DNA from: Sacculina carcini
Lineage: Eukaryota; Arthropoda; Thecostraca; Sacculinidae
DNA: 64,000 bases
Reading direction: 5' to 3'
Assembly: GCA_916048095.2 (NCBI GenBank)
Contig: OU696577.1
Coordinates: 2,110,001 to 2,174,000 of the forward strand
This document shows, piece after piece, positions 48,101-57,114 of this stretch (position 1 is the first letter of the stretch; the number at the start of each line of letters is the position of its first letter). The notes beneath the pieces are model-generated. The model was not told where the DNA came from. It made no database searches and saw only the letters and a list, made by a program, of their open reading frames with translations. The translations under genes and the position numbers were made by a program.

Positions 48101-50102
48101 CAACTTATCAATTTGGGTTTCATAACAATATTTATTCTCTTTTAACAAAGTTTACAATCATCACACATAATAGAGCAGAAAATGTTTATCAAGATGTACA
48201 AATAAACGCTTAATCCATAATACGTGAGACAAAATAAAACGCAAACTTGTTTTTCAAAGAAATATCACATCAATTAATTTGTTGGTAATTAATTTTATTT
48301 TTCATTTTGTGTTTGCGTTCGTGACACTGAAAACAGGGTTTTCCTTTGCTGGTTGTAATTAGTGTCACGAACGCAAACACAAAATGAAAAATAAAATTAA
48401 TTACCAACAAATTAATTGATGTGTTTTCAATTATGCTACGGCGTCATATGTGCATGTGCCTAACCATTTGTGTGTGTGTGTGTGTGCGTGAAACACCCTC
48501 ATGTTTGAAGACCACTGGCTAGTGCATATTTGATGAGTTTACACAAACAATGTGTCTATTCCATACACACCGACACAGTTTATCATGTACGATAATATAA
48601 ACACACACACATACACACAGTGTCATGTATCACTGATTTGTCACATAAACACACTATATACACTATATAGTATTATATTGGGTGCGACAGAATTTGATAC
48701 AACTGAAACTTGTGAAAATATGAATAATTAAACGCAATCGATTGCACAATGCAAAAAGTGAATGAGAATGATATATACACACATTTACACACACACAATA
48801 ATGTGCGAATATGATTTGCGATACTGCTTATATCAACAAATTGTACAGAGTTGATGGAAACATTTTGCGGGAGTTGAAACTGAAAACTGTATAACGCCAA
48901 TTGCATGCTTGCATTTGTGTGAGTTGTGAGTTGTTGGCGTTAACTATGTATGTTATGTGTGTGTCTGTGAATCTTGTGCATGTGAGAGGAACGCACGCTG
49001 CATATGCACGTGCGTTCGTTGAGTTTGGACGAGACGCTGAGTTTGCAGCGCGCGGCGGAGCGTGAGACCATCCTTGCACTTGTTTGTATGTTCGGGTGTT
49101 GGCTGCATCGAATGTCGTCTTATAGTGTGAATGGGGATTGCGTCAGTGAGCTGACAGAGTGTGTCGTGTGTGGTGGTGTTAGAGAGCGAGTTGCGCGTGT
49201 GTGCATTGTGTTTGACATTTCTGCGTTGTTGCTTGGTGTTCTTCGTTTCTTCATTGTTTATCAGCTTTAATACATCATGGAATAGTTTCGTTCGGCTTCA
49301 CCTTTTACAATTTGTTTTGTTATTTGTAAATTCACAGAAGTATTGTGTAATAACAAGCTATGCTTGGATATTGCTACATATTTAAAAAATATGTCCAGTC
49401 AGGACATTATGAATTAGAGATATGTAAATTCTATATGTAAAGTGAGAAATTACTGCTTATGTACACCCTTCTTCCATAAATGCACATGTGTACCTACACA
49501 TGTACACGTACACCTACACATGTACACGTACAATACCTACACATATGTACGTACAATACGTACACACCACCGAGGCACGCGGGTCCAGACAAATATAGAC
49601 GCGGGCCAACGACTAATAAATACGAAATATTACGAATGTATATATAATATATACAAATAGCAAATGTTATAGCATGTAATAGCAAATGTTTAGCAGTCCT
49701 TGATAACGTCCAGGAAACATACATTACAAGCTGCAGTGCATAAAAAGACTATTTAGTTTTAACGCAAGTAAAACCACAAGATCACCCAATCCACACATGC
49801 TACTTGAAATAAAAACAAGAAGAAACCAGAAAAAAAAGGAAATGTATATCAGAAGGCAAACACATTCGACCAAATCGAACAATTAGGAACAGTTTATGTA
49901 TGAAATCATTGGCGTGCAGTAGAAAACGGTGCCGTTGCAATAAACGCACAGTGAATGCACACAGAATGCTGTCGAAATCAATACAACCCACCATTGAGAG
50001 GTAAGTATAGCTGGCGAACAGTTCCATGTTGATTTGCTTGTTGACACCGGCCTCGCATTCTTCATGAAAATTTTGACGAATGGCTGACTGTGTTTGAGAC
50101 AT
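45002..50102 (-). CDS. FTH1: Ferritin heavy-chain-type subunit, complete three-exon gene
   Basis: Exons 50102-49992, 46136-45825 and 45100-45002 join in phase to 173 residues, the usual length for cytosolic animal ferritin. There is no signal peptide. The protein is a four-helix-bundle subunit of the 24-mer iron-storage cage. All H-type ferroxidase residues are present: E27, Y34, E62, H65, E107 and Q141 (counting Met as 1; the same numbers as in human H chain, which omits Met). DEEREHA and DFIETHYL are family hallmarks. It should oxidise Fe(II) and mineralise it in the cytosol. The start was chosen because MSQTQ aligns at the family N-terminus and lies 60 nt below an IRE. Introns are 3.86 kb and 0.72 kb with GT-AG ends. 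Among ferritins the protein is moderately diverged (for example [18 protein letters not shown]). The symbol follows human nomenclature. Confidence 0.96.
45407..45427 (+). repeat. Short TTAGG run
   Basis: Three consecutive GGTTA words (AGGTTAGGTTAGGTTAG) in ferritin intron 2. TTAGG is a telomere repeat in many arthropods, but three units also occur by chance or in transposons. Confidence 0.6.
45620..45800. repeat. Degenerate minisatellite in ferritin intron 2
   Basis: Irregular repeats of GAGGATAATGGAG and AACATGG, about 20 bp each, end 25 bp from the exon 2 donor. Repeat-derived minus-strand open frames (SIILHV and similar) extend exon 2 artificially. Confidence 0.8.
45825..46136 (-). CDS. 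FTH1: Ferritin exon 2
   Basis: 104 codons between a TGTGTCAG acceptor and a GTGCGG donor, phase 0 at both ends. Contains E62, H65, E107 and Q141. It is GC-rich relative to its introns. Confidence 0.96.
46487..46638. mobile_element. hAT-like MITE, CAGTGGCGGCGCCAG family, in ferritin intron 1
   Basis: Ends CAGTGGCGGTGCCAGG and CCTGGCGCCGCCACTG. Flanking CACGATAG and CATGACAG match at 6 of 8 positions. 152 bp, non-coding. Confidence 0.75.
47084..48020 (-). mobile_element. LINE 3' end with intact RT C-terminus, minisatellite and (TAA)n tail
   Basis: On the minus strand it reads first [17 protein letters not shown], continuing to a stop after LLKERN. This is the C-terminal form seen in CR1/L2/I-type LINE polymerases (W-N-x-L…F). 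After a 3' UTR with a 30-bp minisatellite it ends GGATTTGCCTGTAATTAATA with a (TAA)n tail at 47084-47105. The element is 5' truncated. It lies in ferritin intron 1 in the same orientation as the gene and is a sister of 19748-20421. Confidence 0.85.
47460..47745. repeat. 30-bp minisatellite inside the LINE 3' UTR
   Basis: About nine units of TAAATATGATTCAATAAACA plus ACAACAACAA, with CAGCAACAACAA variants alternating with the main form. The LINE copy at 20 kb has only about four units, so the array length varies between copies. Confidence 0.92.
48267..48422. repeat. Perfect 62-bp inverted repeat with 32-bp loop
   Basis: Arms 48267-48328 and 48361-48422 are exact reverse complements, ACATCAATTAATTTG… to …GTTCGTGACACT and back, separated by a loop with GAAAACAGGGTTTTC. 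It lies in ferritin intron 1. Perfect arms point to recent origin or gene conversion. It may be a MITE or an intronic hairpin RNA; no target duplication is evident. Confidence 0.9.
48423..49991. other. Ferritin intron 1, distal part
   Basis: Holds short GT and CA tracts (48470-48488, 48599-48620, 48775-48797) and ACGTACACCTACACATGT-type repeats at 49491-49565. Plus-strand frames at 49004-49385 have no recognised domain. Confidence 0.4.
49992..50102 (-). CDS. FTH1: Ferritin exon 1 (coding part)
   Basis: 37 codons from ATG to a GTGGGT donor, phase 0. Contains E27 and Y34 of the ferroxidase centre ([16 protein letters not shown]). Confidence 0.95.
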
Positions 50103-50162
50103 GATGAATCAAGCGAAAGACGAGTACAACAGGATCACAGCAAGGCAACCGAAGACCGCACA

Positions 50163-50194
50163 CTGAACGTTCGTACACTGACGAAGCGAGTCAG
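50163..50194 (-). promoter_or_regulatory. Iron-responsive element in the ferritin 5' UTR
   Basis: On the minus strand: bulged C (50186), a perfect 5-bp upper stem TTCGT/ACGAA, and the hexaloop CAGTGT (50180-50175), which fits the CAGUGH consensus. The lower stem is CG/CG, then an ACT/TT internal loop, then CTG/CAG. It ends 60 nt upstream of the ferritin ATG. IRP proteins bind such stems when iron is low and block ribosome loading. Confidence 0.9.
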
Positions 50195-50205
50195 CCAACT
50201 GATCG

Positions 50206-50210
50206 ACTGA
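50206..50210 (-). promoter_or_regulatory. Possible initiator (TCAGT) of ferritin
   Basis: Minus-strand TCTCAGTC fits the TCAGTY initiator form known from arthropods. A start here would place the IRE about 14 nt from the cap, inside the distance at which IREs work. This is inference from position only. Confidence 0.3.
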
Positions 50211-50241
50211 GAAATGCTCCTGCACCATTTTACTAGCATCA

Positions 50242-50253
50242 CGCGCATGCGCA
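50242..50253 (-). promoter_or_regulatory. NRF1-type site upstream of ferritin
   Basis: The palindrome CGCGCATGCGCA matches the NRF-1 consensus YGCGCAYGCGCR. It lies about 50 bp above the IRE and so in the proximal promoter. Confidence 0.6.
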
Positions 50254-50282
50254 TTAAAACCAACGACCTTCATGTGCGCAAA

Positions 50283-50292
50283 CTGATTGGTC
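50283..50292 (-). promoter_or_regulatory. CCAAT box upstream of ferritin
   Basis: The minus strand reads GACCAATCAG, the preferred NF-Y context, about 40 bp upstream of the NRF1-type site. Confidence 0.5.
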
Positions 50293-50536
50293 GATGGCGA
50301 ACAGTGTATGATTCAGCAGTAATTCTTCCATGTAAACAAACATATCCACAACAAATTCAGGAGTAGAATGTATATAAAATTAGTTTTGCAAACTTCGTAA
50401 GTTTCGACACCCACTCGTCAGCAATAAATATATCAGACATTTTAATTGTTCTGATTCTTTAATGTTGGCTGCACTTTCTGTTGGATAATTTCATCCATTC
50501 GTTCACTCTCAATTTTCATTTGAGGTCCGTCTAGGG

Positions 50537-50794
50537 CAGTGGTTCTTAACCTGTGGGGAATTCCCCACTGATGAGGAATGGAAGAGTTGCCAAGTGGGAA
50601 GCTATAGGTCGAACAGAAGGACAAACGTGTGTTCATATCGATTCAAATTCGTTTATTTTTGTTTTTAATGACCTCTTGACATTTACTTTGATGTAACAAC
50701 TGAATTTATTGAATTTATCAGCGCTGTTGTGGAACATGAAGAGATTGCTCATTAAGAAGTGGATACTCGGAGGAAAAAAGTTTAAGAACCACTG
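50537..50794. mobile_element. hAT-like MITE, CAGTGGTTCTTAA family
   Basis: Ends CAGTGGTTCTTAACC and the complement GTTTAAGAACCACTG. Flanks GTCTAGGG and GTCAAGGA match at 6 of 8 positions. 258 bp, non-coding. CAGTGGTTCTTAA ends are characteristic of hAT elements. A diverged relative lies at 34051-34296. Confidence 0.8.
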
Positions 50795-51182
50795 GTCAAG
50801 GAGATGTTAACGATCTCAATTTGAGACTAGAATCGAGTTATACCAGAAAATGCGGAATTATTTATGAAGGCTACAAAAAGCTGGGCTCACTTTAAGCAGG
50901 TCATTGTCAAGTATAAGTTGGATAGAAGAAATTGGGTTGTTGTGAGTGAGAGAGGTCGACAAATAGGTATGTCGACATTTGGGATAAACTGGAAAAACAG
51001 GTAGTGAAATCAAGCAGTATTGGACAATTTGAGCCTAAATTAGACAAAACAGTGAGTTTGGAGACAGGACAGTCTGACCCTTGCTCAACTTCTGTACACA
51101 ACTACTAGTGAGAACATATTGCCCCGCTGCGAACGCCCCTGAAGTTGACACTGTTCCGCTGAGTGAAATCACTGCAGTCACA
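50795..51182. other. No recognisable feature
   Basis: Unique-looking AT-rich DNA between a MITE and a minisatellite. Confidence 0.35.
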
Positions 51183-51606
51183 ACTTGTGTGTCAGTCTTG
51201 TGTCGGAGCTAGTGTCAGTCTTGTGTCGGAGCCAGTGTCAGTCTTGTGTTGGAGCCAGTGTCAGTCTTGTGTTGGAGCCAGTGTCAGTCTTGTGTCAAGC
51301 CAGTGTCAGTCTTGTGTCGAAGCCAGTGTCAGTCTTGTGTCAAGCCAGTGTCAGTCTTGTGTCGGAGCTAGTGTCAGTCTTGTGTCGGAGCTAGTGTCAG
51401 TCTTGTGTCAAGCCAGTGTCAGTCTTGTGTCAAGCCAGTGTCAGTCTTGTGTCGGAGCCAGTGTCAGTCTTGTGTCAAGCCAGTGTCAGTCTTGTGTCAA
51501 GCCAGTGTCAGTCTTGTGTCAAGCCAGTGTCAGTCTTGTGTCAAGCCAGTGTCAGTCTTGTGTCGGAGCCAGTGTCAGTCTTGTGTCGGAGCCAGTGTCA
51601 TTCTTG
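51183..51606 (+). repeat. 22/23-bp minisatellite, about 420 bp
   Basis: Two interleaved unit forms: GGAGCCAGTGTCAGTCTTGTGTC without and with one base less at the start (AAGCCAGTGTC…). About 18 units. The Ser/Val/Cys/Gln frames are repeat translations. The core CAGTGTCAGT resembles the core of the 14-bp array at 35.4 kb. Confidence 0.95.
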
Positions 51607-52230
51607 ACTGCTGCACGATCGTGTAACAATATCCAGGTGTCACGGGTAATTTTTCACATTCGAGTCACTTTTGCAGCATGGCGTGCTAAATGCTAAATGC
51701 TCGTACGCGAGCGTGTGGCTACACGTGAGTTTCTCATTCCGTTTGGCTGCTTATTTAATGCTTAGGACAGCGAGAATCTAGAAGCAAGAGATGCACAATG
51801 GACAGCACAATGGACAATGGTCGGAATTCGGCTGAAACACGTGAAAAAATGAACAATGAACACATTGTCGAGGCCAGAATGAAAAAGGTAGTGTGGTGCG
51901 ACACATATTTCGTCTAGCGCCACCTCGCGACCCTACCAGCTCTGTTTAGGTCTGTGTGTCTGTATGTCTGTGTGTCATGTTTGTCCGTGTCATTGTGCAT
52001 GTGTGCGTGAGCTTGTTTGTACGTGTGTCCGATCGTGCTGTACTTGTAAATACAGTCGATCCAAAGCACTCACCTTATTAACTTGTGTTGTTGCGTGGTA
52101 ACTCAAACGCCACTAGGTCATAACAGAAAGTCGTATCTGAATGTCTGTGTTGAAATTGAGAATATATTCTAACTGGCTGCATGAAACGAATCAAGGAGAA
52201 CAAAAAACGCCAACGTGTATTCACTAAAGA
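51607..52230. other. No recognisable gene
   Basis: GT-rich stretch at 51945-52030. The rest is unremarkable. Confidence 0.35.
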
Positions 52231-52483
52231 GAGAGCCGTTGCGAGGAATTATGGGCACCCCCGAAGGCAACACTTGGGGCCTCCATTATAAATAAATCAC
52301 CAAATAATTTATGTATTTATTATACATAATCACATCATACAAGCTCAGGTGAAAACATCTCAGCAAAAAGGTAAAGGCTAACAATAATTAATATGATAAA
52401 TTTTAATACCATACGTGAAGCAACGGGGCCTCAACATTCGGGCCCCCCGGTCGGGGGTACGGGGGGCGGTTGCTACTGCTCTG
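52231..52483. mobile_element. CAGAGCCGT-family MITE, inverted, with target duplication
   Basis: Starts GAGAGCCGTTGCGAGGAAT and ends GGTTGCTACTGCTCTG. Flanks ACTAAAGA and ACTAAAGC match at 7 of 8 positions. The 253-bp body is the longest of the three copies, with an extra AT-rich segment in the middle. Confidence 0.8.
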
Positions 52484-53254
52484 ACTAAAGCTGACACATT
52501 TTGACACAGGTACATAAATGTGTAGAGCAAAATCAACAGAGGACAGATGGAATATACAGAAGCAAGGCACAAACGGACAATAAACATTCAGACAAAAGTT
52601 TGCGCAGATACTGAATAGTGTTGCTAAATGATTGTTGGCTTATCCGCCCTCGATTAAGTATTGTTTTTAACTCTGTAGAATATCTAGCCACCCTCCTCAC
52701 TATGAAAGCAGTAGGAGCCGGTTTAGTCGCCGACGAAACGATCATGAATCTGGTTGTTCTGCATTTGCATATTATCTAACAATATTTCTTCCATTAAACG
52801 ATCATCCGGCAGCATTTTCTCAATATTCATTCACATATTTAATCATCGCTGATACGGATTTACTTTTGTTGTCCATGTTATGAGTGCGTGTGCATTCGCA
52901 TATGAGTTGTGAGTGTTTTTGAGTTAACATATTTCATTGGCATTGTGTGTTTCATTTGTAGTTTTTGTCATTTTGTACCTGTTTCTTGACGATCAAGGTG
53001 TACGCGTTTTGCAGTCATAAGACACTCGCTATGTAACCATGCCAACTTCATCATTTATTTTGATAATACTGATAATGAAGTATAAGAAAAAAATGACTGA
53101 TAAAACTGATACTGATGATACTGCCTTGGATTCATATTCCAGCATCAAAAAGAGTGGCATTCACCCATCATTGTGGATGGAGTTAGTTCAGGACAACTAT
53201 TTATAGCCATACCGCATTATCGCGGTGCCTATTCACAGAAACGACACACTCAGC
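52484..53254. other. No recognisable gene
   Basis: AT-rich sequence with no coding signature on either strand. Confidence 0.35.
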
Positions 53255-53430
53255 TAGTCACGGCGCCAGGGTTGTTTCAGTGGGGAATGAGAGGAGTTTC
53301 GGAAGAAGACTTAGTGAAACATGATGAACTACACTCCAAATGTTCATGGTCAGGATATGGGGGGGGGGGGCTCAGAAAAGGATTGGCATGTTTCTGTGGG
53401 GGTTTCATCGCCTCCTCGGCGCCGCCACTG
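53255..53430. mobile_element. hAT-like MITE, CAGTGGCGGCGCCAG family, degraded left end
   Basis: Right end GGCGCCGCCACTG is intact; the left end TAGTCACGGCGCCAG has three mismatches. The interior carries the family's G-tract (53358-53370). No target duplication found. Confidence 0.6.
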
Positions 53431-53739
53431 TCACGGAACAAGCATACCTGAAAAAACAATATGAAGGATGAAGGACGAATTTCCAACGAGCACGGACAAC
53501 TACGCATCAATACATTCGTTGGCGTTCGTGATGGAATTCACATTAAGATTCAACTACAGAATTGATATCAACTGGCAAATGGCTATTACTTATTCTTGCA
53601 TTGAATGACCGATTTCCAGCCTACGAAACCAAACCGAAACTCAGCATTTATTGGCGTTTGCTTTATGACTACCAAATAAAGACCAAATTTATATCAGCTA
53701 GGAGCGATGGACCTCAAGGGATTTAACTCAAGGGCCCTT

Positions 53740-53930
53740 ACCACTGGTGGATCCAGAGGGGGGGCTCAGGGGGCTGAAGTCCCCCCCCCCAAATGTTTCC
53801 AATCAACTCCTCATAACCAAGAGATTCACTAAAAGAGGTCAAGAAAAATACCTTTCCGTAGAATTTGTTGATATAAGAATTACCGCAAAGACGTTGCATA
53901 GTGATGCATGTACATGACTGACACGACAAA
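53740..53930. mobile_element. Left part of a GCGGATCC-family hAT-like MITE
   Basis: Begins CACTGGTGGATCCAGAGGGG, continues through GTCCCCCCCCCC, AATGTTTCCAATCAA and ATTTGTTGATATAAGA to GACGTTGCATAGTGATGCATG. The right terminus is missing. The last words also occur in the 5.7-kb unit near 4225. Confidence 0.6.
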
Positions 53931-54178
53931 CGTGAAATGTTCAATCAAGTTTCGAAGCGTGTCAAGGAAATTATTGCAACACTGCAATAATAATATTAAC
54001 AGGCAATCTAGGGGACAATTCGTATAATACCAAATTTCATGCGCAATATGCCGTAACAATTAATGTATTGAAAAATGGATAGCAGAGTATCTAATGACTT
54101 TAAATTAATTCACTAATCTATTGATTTTCAGTTAAAGTTCATAAATATTCATACAAGTTCATATATTTGAAGTTCTCG
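53931..54178. other. No recognisable feature
   Basis: AT-rich intergenic sequence. Confidence 0.3.
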
Positions 54179-54247
54179 AAATATATGAAGAGAGAGAAGA
54201 AAACACAAATGACTGCCACTCTAGTCAATTGTGTTTTCTTCTATCTC

Positions 54248-54285
<38 letters not shown>
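54179..54285. repeat. AT-rich hairpin and (AT)n tract
   Basis: ATATATGAAGAGAGAGAAGA with AAACACAA is the near-complement of TTGTGTTTTC and TTCTATCTCTTCATATAT, giving a stem of about 28 bp. It is followed by (AT)n at about 54247-54285. Confidence 0.8.
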
Positions 54286-54290
<5 letters not shown>

Positions 54291-55152
54291 ATGCTTATTA
54301 AATTATATATATTATTTCATATGAATTCTTATATGACCGATGTACGTACCAACCGAAAAAATGTGGAGGTTTACTCATTACGACTCTAGCTAATACTTGT
54401 CAATTCCCAAATAATAAAGACTCATTCAATGACTCATAATAAACACTGAAACGGAACGAAATCATTGAAAAGCGTTGAAATACATTTACAAGAAACTTAA
54501 TGAAAAGTTTAGACAACCTATAAGAAACTAAAACAGTCCAAAAAATCAAAATCTATGCTCAAGCCATTCTGCTGGAAACTGTCCTCGAATGAATTGTTAT
54601 GTTCACTCTTATATACCCGAAGGACAAGCACTAATAACTCTTGAGTAATCAACGTAATACGCAGTAGCATGTGCACAAGACGTAGTAATGCTACTGTAGC
54701 ACTTGGTAAGCGCGTGCACACGACACCTTCTAATCGCCATCACATCGTGCACACGGTACTTTTGTGACGTCATGCGACGTCAGAACTTGTGCACACGGTA
54801 CAGTTGTTATTTCTGCGAACAAGTTACAAACTAGACGCGGCGTGGGGCCGAATTTGGTTTTACTCACTTGTACAATTGTTCTATGTAATGTTACAGATTG
54901 TGTTTTTACGAACTGTGTTGGCGAGTGTCCATTCACAGTTGCTGCTTCCTCTTCTTTTTCTATTTTCTATTGTGAATGTTTTCTACGTAGTTGAATTCTC
55001 AGTCGATGTTATTGTTGTGTGAATATCCCACTTGATTTTTGAATTGTGCTATTTGTGTTTGCGCTCTTATTGTTCTGGTTGCTAATTTACTTGTTGTGTT
55101 GTGTTAATTTTGGGATGTCCCACTTTCGCTATTCTACGCTGGACGAATTTGT
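54286..55152. other. No recognised gene; CRE-like sites
   Basis: TGTGACGTCATGCGACGTC at 54764-54782, with ACTTGTGCACACGGTAC repeated in part on both sides (GTGCACACGGTAC at 54747 and 54789). Hydrophobic frames at 54764-55022 match no known family. Confidence 0.35.
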
Positions 55153-55359
55153 CTTGCGCGAGAAACGAAAAACAAAAAAGTGGTAAAACGACAATTGCAA
55201 AGAATAAGGGAGAATTCAGTAGGTAAAAGAGCGTGAAGTCACAAAACAAACCAAAATGGGTAACAAGATAGCGTCTTCACGCTCTTTTACCTACTAAATT
55301 CTCCCTTATTCTCGACAATTGTCGTTTTACCACTTTTTTGTTTTTAGTTTCTCGCGCTA
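55153..55359. repeat. About 83-bp inverted repeat with 36-bp loop
   Basis: The left arm (GCGCGAGAAACGAAAAACAA … AGAGCGTGAAG, 55155-55238) and the right arm (CTTCACGCTCTTTTACC … GTTTCTCGCGC, 55275-55357) pair with only a few mismatches. The loop contains CACAAAACAAACC. No coding sequence. Likely a foldback MITE or a hairpin RNA source. Confidence 0.85.
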
Positions 55360-55472
55360 GTGTTTTACCAGCACTATAACAAATACATGTTGATATCCCT
55401 ACCTCAGCATTGCCATTCTCTTCTCTTCGGATTTGTCACAATAATTATAGATATTCAATGTATAGTAATCTC

Positions 55473-55727
55473 CAGTAGCGAATCCAGAGTGAGGGACTGA
55501 ATTATGTACGAATGTGAAGCGTGTGAAGGTGAGTGATGAGTTTGGGCGTTCTTCAATGATATGTACACGTATTTACGTACAAATATATTTTGCGGTAATG
55601 TTTATATCAACAAATTCTACAAAAATATATTATTCTTGATCTCTTGGTGAACATTTTGGTTATGAGGAGTTGATGGAAACATTTTGGGGGATGCAGCCCC
55701 CTGAGTCTCCGTCTGTATCCGCCAGTA
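55473..55727. mobile_element. GCGGATCC-family hAT-like MITE with perfect 8-bp target duplication
   Basis: Starts CAGTAGCGAATCCAGAG and ends CTGTATCCGCCAGTA. GTAATCTC flanks both sides (55465-55472 and 55728-55735). The 255-bp body is non-coding and gives the reference length for the family. Confidence 0.85.
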
Positions 55728-55735
55728 GTAATCTC

Positions 55736-56717
55736 ACAATCAGCCCGTATCTCATATAAGACTGTGATATGAGACGCTGATAAAGATGGAACGGGTAGTC
55801 GACGACGACTCAAAAAATTGGCCTGCTGTTCCTGATATTTGGTCGCGCAGTTTTCCGCAAGAAGACTTGTCGGACATTTTTCAATGACACACATGCCTGA
55901 TCATTTATTGCATTTTCCTGTGCAGGATCCGCAGAAGAATATGTAAGAGTTTGTTTCCACATGAGCAGTCGCTCTCTATGAAAGTAGTGATTAACAGACC
56001 GTTTCAAATTGGTTCAGTGTGCACTTCGCACTGGTACTGATACTCGTTGCATATGTACGAGTCGGAAATGTATTGTAGACACAGAAATATAAGAAAAATG
56101 TTGAATTATCAGTGCACGGCATACCCCTCTTACAAGAAGCGATCACCCAATTGTTTTCTCGTCCACTTTTTAACAACCAAGCACAACAGAATATGCCCGT
56201 AAATAGTTCGTCTTATTCATCTACCGCCAGGATTATATGCGCCATTGAATCAACCGCTTCACAAGAATTAACAAAAGTCTTCCCTGCACTGAATGAGTCA
56301 ACACATGCTTTCAATCGACACGAATGTTAGCATCATTCACAATTGAAACACGAGTATATGGAACTGAAGCGCAAACAATAAAGACTAGAACACGATGTAT
56401 GGACATAAAGGACAAATGGCATAAAACAATGAGTTATGTATGAAGAATGAAAATAAATACAGGGATGGAAAAGGGCCCGTGTGGTTATCTATCCACTGAA
56501 AGGGCCAGATAGACATCCAATACGCCGAAATTCGCGCATAGCTGACAAATATGGTGTTAATACTGTGGGCATTTTATGGCTGAACCAAATGCACAGCGCA
56601 GCGGGCATTACGTACATGTTTCCACTACGTACACGCTGTAACCACAGTCGTACACGCTGTAACCACAGTCGTACACGTCAGAAGACGGGAAGCATGGGAG
56701 TGCCTCGATCACTGACG
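55736..56717. other. ELMOD 3' flank, no further gene seen
   Basis: A 20-bp word around CGTACACGCTGTAACCACAG is duplicated in tandem at 56630-56670. No recognised coding exon. Confidence 0.35.
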
Positions 56718-57114
56718 TCACACTTTTTCGACCAACTGACGTGCGTGAAGCCGAGCCTTGGGTTGCTGAAGAGAACAGCGTAGTTGCTCTGCAAACAACT
56801 GACGCACCCTGCCAAACTCCATGATATCGCGCGGTCGTGATGAAAGCCACATGGCATCGAAACTGTGAAAGACGCCAACATAAAACTCTGCAAACTCGCC
56901 GATGACGTCATCATCACGAGGGTCGGCGGTGTTGGATTCGCTCAGTCTGTCTTCGGCGTTGTAGAAGTGCGCACGCGCATCTCCGTCGGTCACTAGCTGG
57001 AAGGCCAGCTGACACAAGTTGATGCCGACAATGGCAAACGAGTAGCCATAGCGTGGATGGTGTGAATGGGTCAGCAAATGACGTGCGATTTCAGCGTGTT
57101 GAGAGGCCATGTAC
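56718..57114 (-). CDS. ELMOD1: ELMOD exon 5
   Basis: Acceptor CATGACAG. Encodes YMASQHAEIARHLL, YGYSFAIVGIN and the C-terminus to VEKV and stop at 56718-56720. Confidence 0.92.

Noticed and set aside
51163..51696. 177-codon Ser/Val/Gln/Cys frame
   Set aside because: Translation of a 22/23-bp minisatellite; three frames are open at once.
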